From: JAPPOI01 sp028818055
GTDB lineage: Bacteria > Pseudomonadota > Alphaproteobacteria > Rhodobacterales > Rhodobacteraceae
Reading direction: 5' to 3'
Assembly: GCA_965267405.1 (NCBI GenBank)
Contig: OZ253954.1
Location: 930,001 to 994,000 of the forward strand
Length of the DNA: 64,000 nt
A program made the position numbers and the translations under genes. Every line of letters starts with the position of its first letter. The stretch's first letter is position 1. The notes under the pieces are model-generated. The model had not been told where the DNA came from. It worked only from the letters and a program-made list of their open reading frames with translations, and did not search any database. Positions 16,697 to 25,130 of this stretch are shown piece after piece.

Positions 16697-17482
16697 TTAT
16701 AGATTTTCCTGTTGCATCATGCCAAGGACATGATAGCCGCCGTCGACCCGGATGATTTCACCCGTCGTGTGTGCGCCGTAGTCAGACGCAAGGAAAACCG
16801 CAGCTCCGCCAACAGATTCCAATGAGGCATTTTCGCGCAACGGCGCGTTTGCTTCGGTCGTCTTGTACGTCTTGCGGGCACCACCAATTGCGGCACCGGC
16901 CAAAGTCTTCATCGGCCCCGGGCTAATCGCATTGACGCGGATCTTGCTTGGTCCAAGATCATTCGCCAAATACCGAACCGAGCTTTCAAGGGCTGCCTTG
17001 GCAACGCCCATGACGTTGTAGTTGGGCTGCACCCGATTGGACCCCATATAGGTCAGCGTTATCAGGCATCCGCCATCTGTCATCATGGGCGCGGCGCGCC
17101 GGGCGACGTCAATGAACGAGTAGCAGGATATATCGAGCGAGTTCTGGAAATTCCCGCGGCTGGTATCGACGAACCTGCCGGTGAGTTCGGATTTGTCAGA
17201 AAACGCGATGGCGTGAACAACAAAATCAAGCTTGCCCCAACGGTCTGCAATCATCGCAAACGCTGCGTCCATTGATGCTTCATCGGTGACGTCGACATCC
17301 ACCATCATGTCAGAACCGACGCTTTCCGCTAGCGGCTCAAGGCGTTTGCCGAACGCCTCACCTTGATACGAAAAGGCAAGCTCGGCCCCCTCATCAGCGA
17401 GAGCTTTGGCTATACCCCATGCGATGGAACGCTCATTAGCGACCCCCATCACCAGTCCGCGTTTGCCGCTCATCAGGCCCAT
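16697..17482 (-). CDS. fabI: enoyl-[acyl-carrier-protein] reductase (NADH) FabI
   Basis: FabI performs the last reduction of each fatty-acid elongation cycle. About 261 residues. It shows the FabI-type nucleotide motif GKRGLVMGVANERSIAWGIA, the IAFSDKSEL loop, Tyr-x6-Lys catalytic pair in PNYNVMGVAKAALE, and ISPGPMKTLAGAAI. The C-terminus GEIIRVDGGYHVLGM is typical. The ATG at 17482 is chosen because the family begins there; the frame is open 32 codons further upstream. It lies on the same strand as fabA and fabB but is separated from them by an SDR gene on the other strand. Confidence 0.95.
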   Translation of the reverse strand: MGLMSGKRGLVMGVANERSIAWGIAKALADEGAELAFSYQGEAFGKRLEPLAESVGSDMMVDVDVTDEASMDAAFAMIADRWGKLDFVVHAIAFSDKSELTGRFVDTSRGNFQNSLDISCYSFIDVARRAAPMMTDGGCLITLTYMGSNRVQPNYNVMGVAKAALESSVRYLANDLGPSKIRVNAISPGPMKTLAGAAIGGARKTYKTTEANAPLRENASLESVGGAAVFLASDYGAHTTGEIIRVDGGYHVLGMMQQENL

Positions 17483-17645
17483 GATTCCGTCTCCCACGCT
17501 TGCCCTTAGGTGATGCCGTGTGGGGCAGACAGGTGCAAGGGGGAGAGACGGTGTTGGTTGTAATTCAACCCAGACCACCGCATCCTTTCAGCAATCGAAG
17601 CATTCAGGATGCTTACCGGAAACTATTTCCTGCCGGAGGCCCAAC

Positions 17646-18371
17646 GTGACCACCTCGTTCGATTTTTCTAACAGAACCGCGATTGTGACCGGCGGCGCAA
17701 AAGGCATCGGTCGGGCCATCGCATTACGGCTGAAGGATGTGGGTGCAACCGTTCATGTCCTTGATATCGAAGCCGCTGACCTCGACGGCGTACAATCGCA
17801 CGTTTGCGATGTGACCGACGCCCAATCGATCGCCGATACTCTTCAAAAGATTCAATCGACGGCGACATCCATCGACGTCCTCGTCAACAACGCCGGGTCT
17901 GGGGCAGGCAGCAAATCGGTTTTGGAATCCGATCCTGATCAGTGGAGAAAACTGATCGATATCAATTTGGTCAGCGTTTTTGAGGTGAGCCGTCAGGTAC
18001 TGCCGTCGATGATCGATCAAGACTATGGCCGCATCGTGAACATCGCCTCGCTGGCAGGAAAGGAAGGCACACCGCACCTTTCGGCTTATTCAGCCGCAAA
18101 AGCGGGGGTCATCGCGCTGACCAAGTCGCTTGGCAAGGAACTGGCGCAAACCGGCATCCGGGTAAACTGTATTGCACCCGGCCCGATCGACACCGAGCTC
18201 TTTCAGCAGCTGGACACACACGTCCGCGAAACCATGCTGGCCAAATCGCCCATGGGGCGCGCCGGCACCGTGGAAGAGCTTGCGCATATCGTGCTGCTGC
18301 TCGCATCCGAGGAAATCACGCTCAACACGGGTGCGGTTTTCGACGCCTCGGCTGGCAGGGCCGTTTACTGA
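17646..18371 (+). CDS. SDR family oxidoreductase, FabG-like
   Basis: This is a short-chain dehydrogenase of 241 residues starting at GTG, with GGAGG six bases upstream. It has the nucleotide-binding motif TGGAKGIGRA, the NNAG motif in VLVNNAGSGAG, the catalytic Ser in NIASLAGKEG, and the YSAAKAG (YxxxK) motif. The PGPIDTELF loop follows. It resembles FabG and many sugar or alcohol dehydrogenases, so the substrate is open. It is inserted on the plus strand between fabI and fabB, breaking the usual fabA-fabB-fabI run. Confidence 0.88.
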   Translation: MTTSFDFSNRTAIVTGGAKGIGRAIALRLKDVGATVHVLDIEAADLDGVQSHVCDVTDAQSIADTLQKIQSTATSIDVLVNNAGSGAGSKSVLESDPDQWRKLIDINLVSVFEVSRQVLPSMIDQDYGRIVNIASLAGKEGTPHLSAYSAAKAGVIALTKSLGKELAQTGIRVNCIAPGPIDTELFQQLDTHVRETMLAKSPMGRAGTVEELAHIVLLLASEEITLNTGAVFDASAGRAVY

Positions 18372-18391
18372 ACGTTACGACCCAGCACCTA

Positions 18392-19612
18392 TCAGCCGTG
18401 GTATTTGCTCATCGCGACAGTGGCGTTGGTGCCGCCGAAACCGAAGCTGTTGGACAACACCGTATCGAGAACCTTGTCGGTCGTCTCGGTCACGATTTCC
18501 TCAGGTCGGATGGCTGGATCCAACGTGTTCACGTTGATCGACGGCGCCATGAAGCCACCCTCCATCATCAAAAGCGAATAGATCGCTTCGTGAACGCCCG
18601 CCGCGCCCAGCGAGTGGCCTGTCATCGACTTGGTCGATGAAATCGGCGCGTGGTCGTCGCCAAGAACGCGACGAACCGCTTCGACCTCGGTTACGTCACC
18701 TACCGGCGTCGATGTACCGTGTGCGTTGATATAATCCACTTTCCGGTCGCCCAGCGTGCTGACCGCAAGGCGCATTGAACGTTCGCCGCCCTCACCCGAT
18801 GGAGCCACCATGTCGTATCCGTCAGACGTAGCGCCATAACCGGTAACCTCTGCGTAAATCTTGGCGCCACGCGCCTTGGCGTGCTCCAATTCTTCCAGGA
18901 CAACCATGCCGCCGCCACCGCCGATGACGAAGCCGTCGCGAGTTTCATCAAAAGCGCGGGCTGCTGTTGTCGGTGCGTCGTTATACTTGGACGACATCGC
19001 ACCCATCGCGTCAAAGAGACACGAAAGCGTCCAGTCGACCTCTTCACCACCGCCAGCAAAAACGATGTCCTGTTTGCCCATTTGAATTTGCTCAGCGCCA
19101 TTGCCCATGCAGTGGAGCGTTGTCGAGCATGCCGATGTGATCGAATAGTTGATGCCGCGGATTTTGAACGGTGTCGCCAAACATGCCGAAACCGTCGATG
19201 ACATGCACCGCGTGACCATGAACGGCCCCATGCGCTTCGGCGCGCCCTTCTCGATTACGATGTTGTGCGCCTGAAAAAAGTTGGAGGTCGATGGGCCGCC
19301 AGAACCGGCAACCAGTCCCGTGCGCTCGTTAGAGATATCGCTTTCTTCCAAGCCGCTGTCAGCGATCGCCTGCTCCATGGCGAGATAGGCATATGCAGCC
19401 GTTGGCCCCATGAAACGCAACTGCCTTTTGTCGATGTGCTCCTCCAGATCGATGTCGGGGATACCCGCGACCTGACTGCGAAACCCATGATCGGCATAGT
19501 CCTGCTGGAAGCTGATGCCTGAGTTCCCTGCCCGGAGGTTGGCTTCAACTTCGGCGGCGTTGTTGCCAATGGGGCAAACAATACCAATTCCTGTGATCAC
19601 GACGCGACGCAT
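18392..19612 (-). CDS. fabB: beta-ketoacyl-ACP synthase I (FabB)
   Basis: FabB condenses malonyl-ACP with acyl-ACP and is needed for elongating the cis-unsaturated chain made by FabA. The 406-residue product shows the thiolase-fold active site: nucleophile Cys in TSACSTTLHCMGNGAE, the two His residues in NAHGTSTPVGD and TGHSLGAAGVHE, and the C-terminal SNSFGFGGTNA loop. MRRVVITGIGIVCPIGNN is a typical start. It lies downstream of fabA in the same direction, with a DUF3179 gene between. Confidence 0.96.
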   Translation of the reverse strand: MRRVVITGIGIVCPIGNNAAEVEANLRAGNSGISFQQDYADHGFRSQVAGIPDIDLEEHIDKRQLRFMGPTAAYAYLAMEQAIADSGLEESDISNERTGLVAGSGGPSTSNFFQAHNIVIEKGAPKRMGPFMVTRCMSSTVSACLATPFKIRGINYSITSACSTTLHCMGNGAEQIQMGKQDIVFAGGGEEVDWTLSCLFDAMGAMSSKYNDAPTTAARAFDETRDGFVIGGGGGMVVLEELEHAKARGAKIYAEVTGYGATSDGYDMVAPSGEGGERSMRLAVSTLGDRKVDYINAHGTSTPVGDVTEVEAVRRVLGDDHAPISSTKSMTGHSLGAAGVHEAIYSLLMMEGGFMAPSINVNTLDPAIRPEEIVTETTDKVLDTVLSNSFGFGGTNATVAMSKYHG

Positions 19613-19746
19613 GTGGGCTCCCTCTTAGTGCTTCCGCCTATCTAGGCCGGGCAGCAGGTATGGGGCAAGCAGATAGCTTGGATTGAAGAAAATACGCTGC
19701 GACAAACGGTTGTGAGAAACAGCAGATCGGTGGAATCAGAATCCCA

Positions 19747-21129
19747 TCATTGCGACCAGAGCTCGGTCGTAGGATGGAATTGGGACCATGCGAACCAGAA
19801 CGCCTGATGGCTGCCCAGATCGTTGCCCGCTTCATCCACCGCTTTGATGCCGCCCGCGTCCAGCTTTAGCTGCACGTTCTCAAACCGGATTTCGTCCCCA
19901 GCGCTCAAGGCAAGGAAAGCAGCGCTTCTTTGAAAGGCGACTGGGGTGCCGGAGGCGGTGACTATACCGATGATGTCTTCATGTACCGGGAGCCTCGGAT
20001 CGACATCGCCCACTGGAAAAATCGGGCCATTTGCATCGCGACCATTGCGGAAATCAAAGTCGCGCCCCAAGGCCAGGGCTTCGACCAGAACAGTGGTTTC
20101 GGGATGTGCAGCCTTCCAAGAGCCCCAGCTCGTCGTGATCACGCTTGCCTGTTCCAGCTCGATACCGCGCTCGGCCAACGGCCCGGTTACAGCCTTTCCA
20201 AGGAAGGTATCAAAGACAGAATATGTCGTAAGATCGAACATCACCTTGTTCGATCTGATCAACAGACCTGAGGTGCGAAGGATAGGTCGTTGAACGCCTT
20301 CGGGCAGTTGATCGGTGAAATACGCCTGAGCAGAACCGCAAAGCGTGCAATACGGGATGCCGAGATCGCGTCCACCCAATGTGTCATTCACCATCTCGCG
20401 GACTTCCATGATCCGACGCGGATAAGCTCGGTACTCACCATTCACCTCGACACCAAAGACAATGTCATCGTCTTCGAGCCAAGTTGCTTCGTCCGCCGTA
20501 CTGACGGCTGGGTTGTCGGCCGCAGGGATGCAATTGCATCGCTCATTGGTTCGATCATAGGGACGGTCGTCGATCGGCACACCGCCCCACGAAACCAATC
20601 TCCAATCGATGTCACCTTCGACAAAGATACGTTCCCAGCCGGGCACAATGTTCGTAAAAATTACCCGTTTTACGTCCAGATAATCGGGCGGAGCGGGTAT
20701 ATCCCATGCCATCAGATGATCAGTAACCACGCCCCAGCTATTCTGATGTGAGAACTCTTTTCCCAAAAGTGCGCTGGCGACGTCGGTCAATTGGGCGTTG
20801 AATTCACGTCCATTCACGAAACGAAGCCAGTCGCTGATGATCCAGGCAAGGCGGGGGTCGTTTGAGGCCACGACTGTCGTCAAAGCCTCTTCTTGATCGG
20901 GTCCCCAGGCGGATTGAACGAAGCTGTCCACGAAGGCCGTTTTCACCGCGTCTTGAAGCTCTTTCGACAGTGGTCCTGACGGGATCGCAGGTGGTGCGCC
21001 AAATTGCTCAATGACATAGTCTGGAAGCGCTGAATCTTGGGCAGCAACAGGCTGCGCAACAGCGACACTAACAGCAGCGATCAGAAAAGCCCCAGAAATC
21101 CGGGACCATGCATTTGTAAACACTGACAT
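19747..21129 (-). CDS. exported DUF3179 domain protein between fabA and fabB
   Basis: The product is about 460 residues with a Sec signal peptide (hydrophobic core GAFLIAAVSVAVAQPVAA). A helical N-terminal region (about 40-150) is followed by the DUF3179 domain: DDDIVFGVEVNGEYRAYPRR and the CxxC-containing GIPYCTLCGSAQAYF near residue 270. VMFDLTTYSVFDTFLGKAV and a late FAWSQFHPTTELW complete it. The two Cys may bind metal or form a disulfide. Function is unknown. Starting at MSVFTN (21129) rather than three codons earlier gives a standard signal peptide. The gene is co-directional with fabA and fabB but has no evident link to lipid synthesis. Confidence 0.85.
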   Translation of the reverse strand: MSVFTNAWSRISGAFLIAAVSVAVAQPVAAQDSALPDYVIEQFGAPPAIPSGPLSKELQDAVKTAFVDSFVQSAWGPDQEEALTTVVASNDPRLAWIISDWLRFVNGREFNAQLTDVASALLGKEFSHQNSWGVVTDHLMAWDIPAPPDYLDVKRVIFTNIVPGWERIFVEGDIDWRLVSWGGVPIDDRPYDRTNERCNCIPAADNPAVSTADEATWLEDDDIVFGVEVNGEYRAYPRRIMEVREMVNDTLGGRDLGIPYCTLCGSAQAYFTDQLPEGVQRPILRTSGLLIRSNKVMFDLTTYSVFDTFLGKAVTGPLAERGIELEQASVITTSWGSWKAAHPETTVLVEALALGRDFDFRNGRDANGPIFPVGDVDPRLPVHEDIIGIVTASGTPVAFQRSAAFLALSAGDEIRFENVQLKLDAGGIKAVDEAGNDLGSHQAFWFAWSQFHPTTELWSQ

Positions 21130-21253
21130 TCCGCGCACCTTTCGACTTTCGGCAGAGTTGTCGAAGTCTCAGCCGAAATCGAACGTTTCGCCAATCACGT
21201 TTGCATAATTCGCTGTGATCAATTGCTTCAGCGCCAGCCTGTCAAACATTCGG

Positions 21254-21763
21254 TCAGCTTTCGCTCAGAGCGACTTTCATGTCTTTCACGAGATAGATTG
21301 TCTCGCCATCGGCCTCGACACGTCCATCTGCCACACCCATTGTCAGTCGGCGGGTTTGTACGGCCTTCGTGAAATCAACGTAGTACGTCAGCATCTTCCG
21401 ATCCGGACGCACCATGCCCGTCAACTTCACCTCGCCAACGCCCAGCGCATAACCGCGCCCCTGCCAGCCGCGCCAGCCAAGGTTGAAACCAGTGAGTTGC
21501 CAAAGACCGTCCAGACCAAGGCAACCCGGCATGATGGGGTTGCCGGGAAAGTGGCAGTCAAAGAACCAAAGATCGGGGTTGATATCAAATTCCGCAACGA
21601 CGTGACCCTTGCCATGTTCGCCACCATCCTCACTGATCGACGTGATCCGATCCATCATCAGCATCGGCGGCGCAGGCAGCTGGGCGTTCCCCGGCCCAAA
21701 CAGCTCACCTCGTGCACAGGCCAGCAAGCCCTCTTTGTCAAAACTTGTCGGAAAGTCGCTCAT
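21254..21763 (-). CDS. fabA: 3-hydroxydecanoyl-ACP dehydratase/isomerase FabA
   Basis: FabA dehydrates 3-hydroxydecanoyl-ACP and isomerises the product, starting unsaturated fatty-acid synthesis. The 169-residue length matches the family exactly when translation starts at ATG 21763 (MSDFPTSFDKEGLL). The catalytic region DCHFPGNPIMPGCLGLDGLWQL contains the His and Asp of the hot-dog active site. The C-terminal KLTGMVRPDRKMLTYYVDF is conserved. It is divergent from irr, sharing a 166-base intergenic region. Confidence 0.96.
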   Translation of the reverse strand: MSDFPTSFDKEGLLACARGELFGPGNAQLPAPPMLMMDRITSISEDGGEHGKGHVVAEFDINPDLWFFDCHFPGNPIMPGCLGLDGLWQLTGFNLGWRGWQGRGYALGVGEVKLTGMVRPDRKMLTYYVDFTKAVQTRRLTMGVADGRVEADGETIYLVKDMKVALSES

Positions 21764-21875
21764 TGGCCTGCCCCGTGTGTCGTCCTTATTTTCATGACCC
21801 GCCTTAGCAAAGGCGGCGATTGTGGCGCAAGAGGCGACAGTTCTGTGACAGATCGTCTTCGTTCGCCATTTCTGA

Positions 21876-21903
21876 TTGAATGCCGCAATCACAGGCATAT
21901 AAT
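21876..21903 (+). promoter_or_regulatory. sigma-70 type promoter of irr
   Basis: TTGAAT (21876-21881) and a perfect TATAAT (21898-21903) are separated by 16 bases. The predicted start of transcription is about 20 bases before the irr ATG. This fits a housekeeping promoter. Because the region is shared with fabA, a regulator bound here could affect both genes. No convincing Irr-box (ICE) palindrome was found. Confidence 0.6.
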
Positions 21904-21929
21904 CATGGCATCAACGGTTTGGAGCCGAA

Positions 21930-22346
21930 ATGTCACCTGACGTGCAAGAACGCGTAACTGATTGGCTTGGTGCCGCCGGACTTCGTCCGACGCGGCAACG
22001 TTTGGCCTTGGCGTCGCTTTTGGTTGGCGATGGTCAGCATCGGCATGTCACAGCAGAAAGCCTGCACGCCGCATCTCAGTGCGGTGACGACGCCGTGTCG
22101 CTTGCGACCGTGTACAACACGCTGCGGGCGTTTTGTGATGCCGGACTGCTTCAGGAAGTCACCGTGGACGGATCGAAAAGCTATTTCGACACTCGGACCG
22201 ATGATCACCCGCACTTCTATTGGGAAGATGACGCGAAACTCACCGACGCACCAGCAGACCAGCTAGAAATCAAACGTCTGCCCAGCGCGCCCGACGGGAC
22301 CGAGGTTGCGAAGATCGATGTCGTGATCCGCCTGCGCAAGGTTTGA
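21930..22346 (+). CDS. irr: Fur-family iron response regulator Irr
   Basis: Irr senses haem status and controls iron genes in alphaproteobacteria. The 138-residue protein has the winged-helix part GLRPTRQRLALASLLVG, then HRHVTAESLHAAS and SLATVYNTLRAFCDAGLLQEV. The DHPHFYWED motif replaces the usual Fur metal motif and fits Irr. The N-terminal haem regulatory Cys-Pro motif of Bradyrhizobium Irr is absent. The ATG has a GGAG site upstream and a clear promoter. Its divergent position to fabA is common in Rhodobacterales as far as I recall. Confidence 0.88.
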   Translation: MSPDVQERVTDWLGAAGLRPTRQRLALASLLVGDGQHRHVTAESLHAASQCGDDAVSLATVYNTLRAFCDAGLLQEVTVDGSKSYFDTRTDDHPHFYWEDDAKLTDAPADQLEIKRLPSAPDGTEVAKIDVVIRLRKV

Positions 22347-22353
22347 GTTACTC

Positions 22354-23016
22354 CTAATCAATTGCCTCGATCAGATTCGGCCCACTCGCCCTGTTTGAAT
22401 TCACCTTTGGATCCACGCGGTGGAAAACAAGTGTGTCATCGGCCGGTGCATGCATCAGTGTCGCCGCGCCCTTGCCTTCCTCGCCCAGCCATTTGGACCA
22501 GTCCCTATGGTCAAGGATCACTGGCATGCGATGATGGATAGACGTCATGGTGTCGTTGGCAGCTGTCGTGACAATCGCGCAGGTTGTGATCGCCTGACCA
22601 TCGCGTTCCCAATTTTGCCAGATGCCTGCGAAAACGATGGGCGCTTCCGCCGGGCTGCGAATGTACCACGGCAAGCGGTTTCCATCGCCGTCTTTTGTCC
22701 ATTCGTAAAACCCCGTCGCCGGGATCAAACAACGACGTTCACGGCAGGCAGATCGGAACGCTGGCTTATCGGCGATGGTTTCGGATCGCGCGTTGATCAA
22801 AAGCGGCCCATCTGACGGCGTCTTGTACCAATGGGGCAAGAACCCCCATCGCATTGACCCAAGATGCCGGACACCGTCGCTCGAAGTTACGACGTGGATT
22901 TGGTTGGTCGGGCATACATTGAAGTTGGGAATACGCGGCAGATCATTTGCGGGTGTCGCCTCAAAAAGCGACGCCATCGCATCGTCAGGAAGCGTGATTG
23001 CAAACCGGCCGCACAT
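22354..23016 (-). CDS. SOS response-associated peptidase (SRAP/YedK/HMCES)
   Basis: These proteins cap abasic sites in single-stranded DNA by forming a thiazolidine link through the N-terminal Cys. The protein is 220 residues and starts MCGRFAITLPDD, with Cys2 exposed after Met removal. Other hallmarks are the RWGFLPHWYK block, LINARSETIADKPAFR, RCLIPATGFYEW (active-site Glu) and the late MTSIHHRMPVIL with the conserved His. The gene is convergent with irr, seven bases apart. Confidence 0.94.
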   Translation of the reverse strand: MCGRFAITLPDDAMASLFEATPANDLPRIPNFNVCPTNQIHVVTSSDGVRHLGSMRWGFLPHWYKTPSDGPLLINARSETIADKPAFRSACRERRCLIPATGFYEWTKDGDGNRLPWYIRSPAEAPIVFAGIWQNWERDGQAITTCAIVTTAANDTMTSIHHRMPVILDHRDWSKWLGEEGKGAATLMHAPADDTLVFHRVDPKVNSNRASGPNLIEAID

Positions 23017-23051
23017 ATCAATTCTTTCTGGCGGAAATACTCCGGGAGGGT

Positions 23052-23100
23052 CCGGGAGGGCAGCGCCCTCCCGGTAGGTCGGACCGCGAAAGCGGTCCGA
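23052..23100 (-). terminator. two tandem GC-rich hairpins after the 5'-nucleotidase gene
   Basis: Hairpin one is a perfect 10-bp stem (ccgggagggc with gccctcccgg, three-base loop, 23052-23074). Hairpin two is a 9-bp stem (tcggaccgc with gcggtccga) around a GAAA loop (23079-23100), which lies three bases beyond the stop. No T-run follows in the minus direction. They probably protect or end the 5'-nucleotidase mRNA before the SRAP gene. Confidence 0.5.
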
Positions 23101-23103
23101 ACA

Positions 23104-24663
23104 TTACTTCTTCATGATGCGGCCTTCGACCTGCGGATTGGCAGGACCACCGGCCGCCATAAACTCTGCAAGTACGTCTGCCAGATCCGGACCGAAGTCA
23201 TAGGCATCTTCAGCGGTCGCAAACATTCCGTAGCCATCGCCACCGTTGCGAACATAGTTGTTGGTCACAACACCGTATGTCGCCGCAGGATCGATTGGCT
23301 CGCCACCAACTTTCACTTCAACAATACGGCTGCCGGGCTCCGCTGAGGAATCCCAGGTAAAGCTCATACCGGCCACTTGTGGGAAACGACCAGCAACCTC
23401 TTCGACTTGGCTAACGCCATTTTCAAGCGCGTCGATCAATGTCTGGCCGCTGGCTGAGAATGTCGAAAGCGTATTCTGGAACGGAAGCACAGTCATGACT
23501 TCGCCCATGGTCACTTCTCCAGCGTCCATCGAAGCGCGGATACCGCCCGAGTTTGCGAAAGCAACGTCAATGCCCAGATCCTTAACGCGATCGAGCATGG
23601 CATCCGCAACGAGGTTACCCATCGGGCATTCTTCCACGCGACAGACCGAACGGTCACCTTCGATTGCCGCGGCAGCTTCTGCTACAACGCGATTACGGAT
23701 CTCGTCCAATGGTGCAGCAAGTTCGGCGACACGCGCTTTGGTCGCAGCATCTTCCGCTACCGAAGCGTCCAGAATGATCGGATCGCCTTTCGCCGAAACA
23801 ATATTGCCGTCGTCGTCAAAGGTTAGCACGACTTCGCCCAAGTATTTGCCGTACGCAAAAGCCTGAACGATTGGCACGCCATTCATCATCTCAGGGTACG
23901 AACCGGCCGCCTTTTCGTCAGTGTTGGACAAAAGCGTGTTCGAGTGACCGCCCACGATCAGGTCAACACCAGTGGTGTTTTGTGCAATCACAAGATCAGT
24001 TGGAAAACCCGAGTGGCTCAGAACAATGATTTTGTTCACGCCATCAGCGGTCAGCTTATCAACTTCGGCCTGAATGGCCGGTGACGGGTCGGTAAAGATG
24101 ATGTTCTTGCCCGGCGAAGACAGCTCATCGTTGTTCTTTGGCGTAACGCCGACGATGCCGATCTTCTCTCCAGCTTTTTCAATGACCACAGATTTTTCAA
24201 TCAGGCCGTTCAGTGCATTTGATCCGGAAATATCCGCGTTGGACATCAGGACCGGGAATCCAACCTGATCGACAAAGCGTTTCAGGCCCTCGGGTCCATT
24301 GTTAAACTCGTGGTTGCCCACAGCCATGGCGTCAAAGCCAAGCTTGTTCATCATTTCAGCCTGAACATCGCCCTTGTAGTATTGGAAAAAGAGCGTGCCC
24401 TGGAACTGGTCACCTGCGTCCAGCAGGAGCCAATTATCATGACGAGCTTTTGCGTCTGAAATCGCAGTCACCATACGTGCCGCGCCACCGAAGCATTTGC
24501 CTTCCAGGTTGTCCTCTTCCTTGCAGCCTGAGTTGAATCGGCTGATCGGCTCAAACCGGTCATGGAAATCGTTGGTGTGTAAAATTGTGATGCTGTAGTC
24601 GGCACTTGCCATTCCGGCGCTGAACGCCAAGGCCGCCGCGCTTGCAAAGAATCGCGTGAACAT
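23104..24663 (-). CDS. periplasmic 5'-nucleotidase/metallophosphoesterase, UshA-like
   Basis: The product is 519 residues with a signal peptide (MFTRFFASAAALAFSAGMAS). The N-terminal calcineurin-like domain has metal motifs LHTNDFHDR, DAGDQFQGTLFF, AVGNHEFNNGPEG and VGGHSNTLLSNTDE. The C-terminal 5'-nucleotidase domain (about 330-500) contains NLVADAMLDRV, ANSGGIRASMDAGEVTMG and VTNNYVRNGGDGYGMF. Such enzymes release nucleosides and phosphate from external nucleotides in the periplasm. Functional pairing with the BMP-type nucleoside-like importer at 52.4 kb is attractive, but the genes are not adjacent. Confidence 0.92.
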   Translation of the reverse strand: MFTRFFASAAALAFSAGMASADYSITILHTNDFHDRFEPISRFNSGCKEEDNLEGKCFGGAARMVTAISDAKARHDNWLLLDAGDQFQGTLFFQYYKGDVQAEMMNKLGFDAMAVGNHEFNNGPEGLKRFVDQVGFPVLMSNADISGSNALNGLIEKSVVIEKAGEKIGIVGVTPKNNDELSSPGKNIIFTDPSPAIQAEVDKLTADGVNKIIVLSHSGFPTDLVIAQNTTGVDLIVGGHSNTLLSNTDEKAAGSYPEMMNGVPIVQAFAYGKYLGEVVLTFDDDGNIVSAKGDPIILDASVAEDAATKARVAELAAPLDEIRNRVVAEAAAAIEGDRSVCRVEECPMGNLVADAMLDRVKDLGIDVAFANSGGIRASMDAGEVTMGEVMTVLPFQNTLSTFSASGQTLIDALENGVSQVEEVAGRFPQVAGMSFTWDSSAEPGSRIVEVKVGGEPIDPAATYGVVTNNYVRNGGDGYGMFATAEDAYDFGPDLADVLAEFMAAGGPANPQVEGRIMKK

Positions 24664-24791
24664 TTGGTAACTCCCCTGTCAGGTTCATATGGTGACGATG
24701 GCGCGATACGACGGAAGTGTCAAAACGAGATGACAGCCTCACGCGATTCAAGGCACTTGACCTTGCGTCGATGCCGGTTCAGTGAGCAGCC

Positions 24792-25130
24792 ATGCTGATT
24801 TTCAAGATATTTCTCGCCGAGGAATGGCAGGCTTTCCACGAAGCTGGCGTTACATCCGGTGCGCCCATCGACTTGGCGGACGGATATATCCACTTTTCAA
24901 CAGCCGCCCAGGTCGAAGAAACGGCGGAAAAGTACTTCGCAGACAAAGACGGGCTCATGCTTCTTGCGCTGGAGTCCGAAGCGCTTGGCGACGACCTGAA
25001 ATGGGAGCCTTCCCGCGGCGGACAACTTTTCCCGCATTTGTACCGACAGATGACTCTGGCCGACATCACTTGGGCACGCAGCTATCGACTTGGCCCCAAC
25101 GGCCTCACGCTGCCTGAAGGCGTGGTATGA
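24792..25130 (+). CDS. DUF952 family protein
   Basis: This 112-residue soluble protein opens MLIFKIFLAEEWQAF and has DLADGYIHFSTAAQVEETAEKYF, the DUF952 core with the conserved DGYIHxS. The later LKWEPSRGGQLFPHLYRQM also fits. It overlaps pyrD by four bases, so they are coupled. The fold is related to ADP-ribosyltransferase-like domains, but no function is established. It begins after a 128-base region shared with the divergent nucleotidase gene. Confidence 0.86.
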   Translation: MLIFKIFLAEEWQAFHEAGVTSGAPIDLADGYIHFSTAAQVEETAEKYFADKDGLMLLALESEALGDDLKWEPSRGGQLFPHLYRQMTLADITWARSYRLGPNGLTLPEGVV

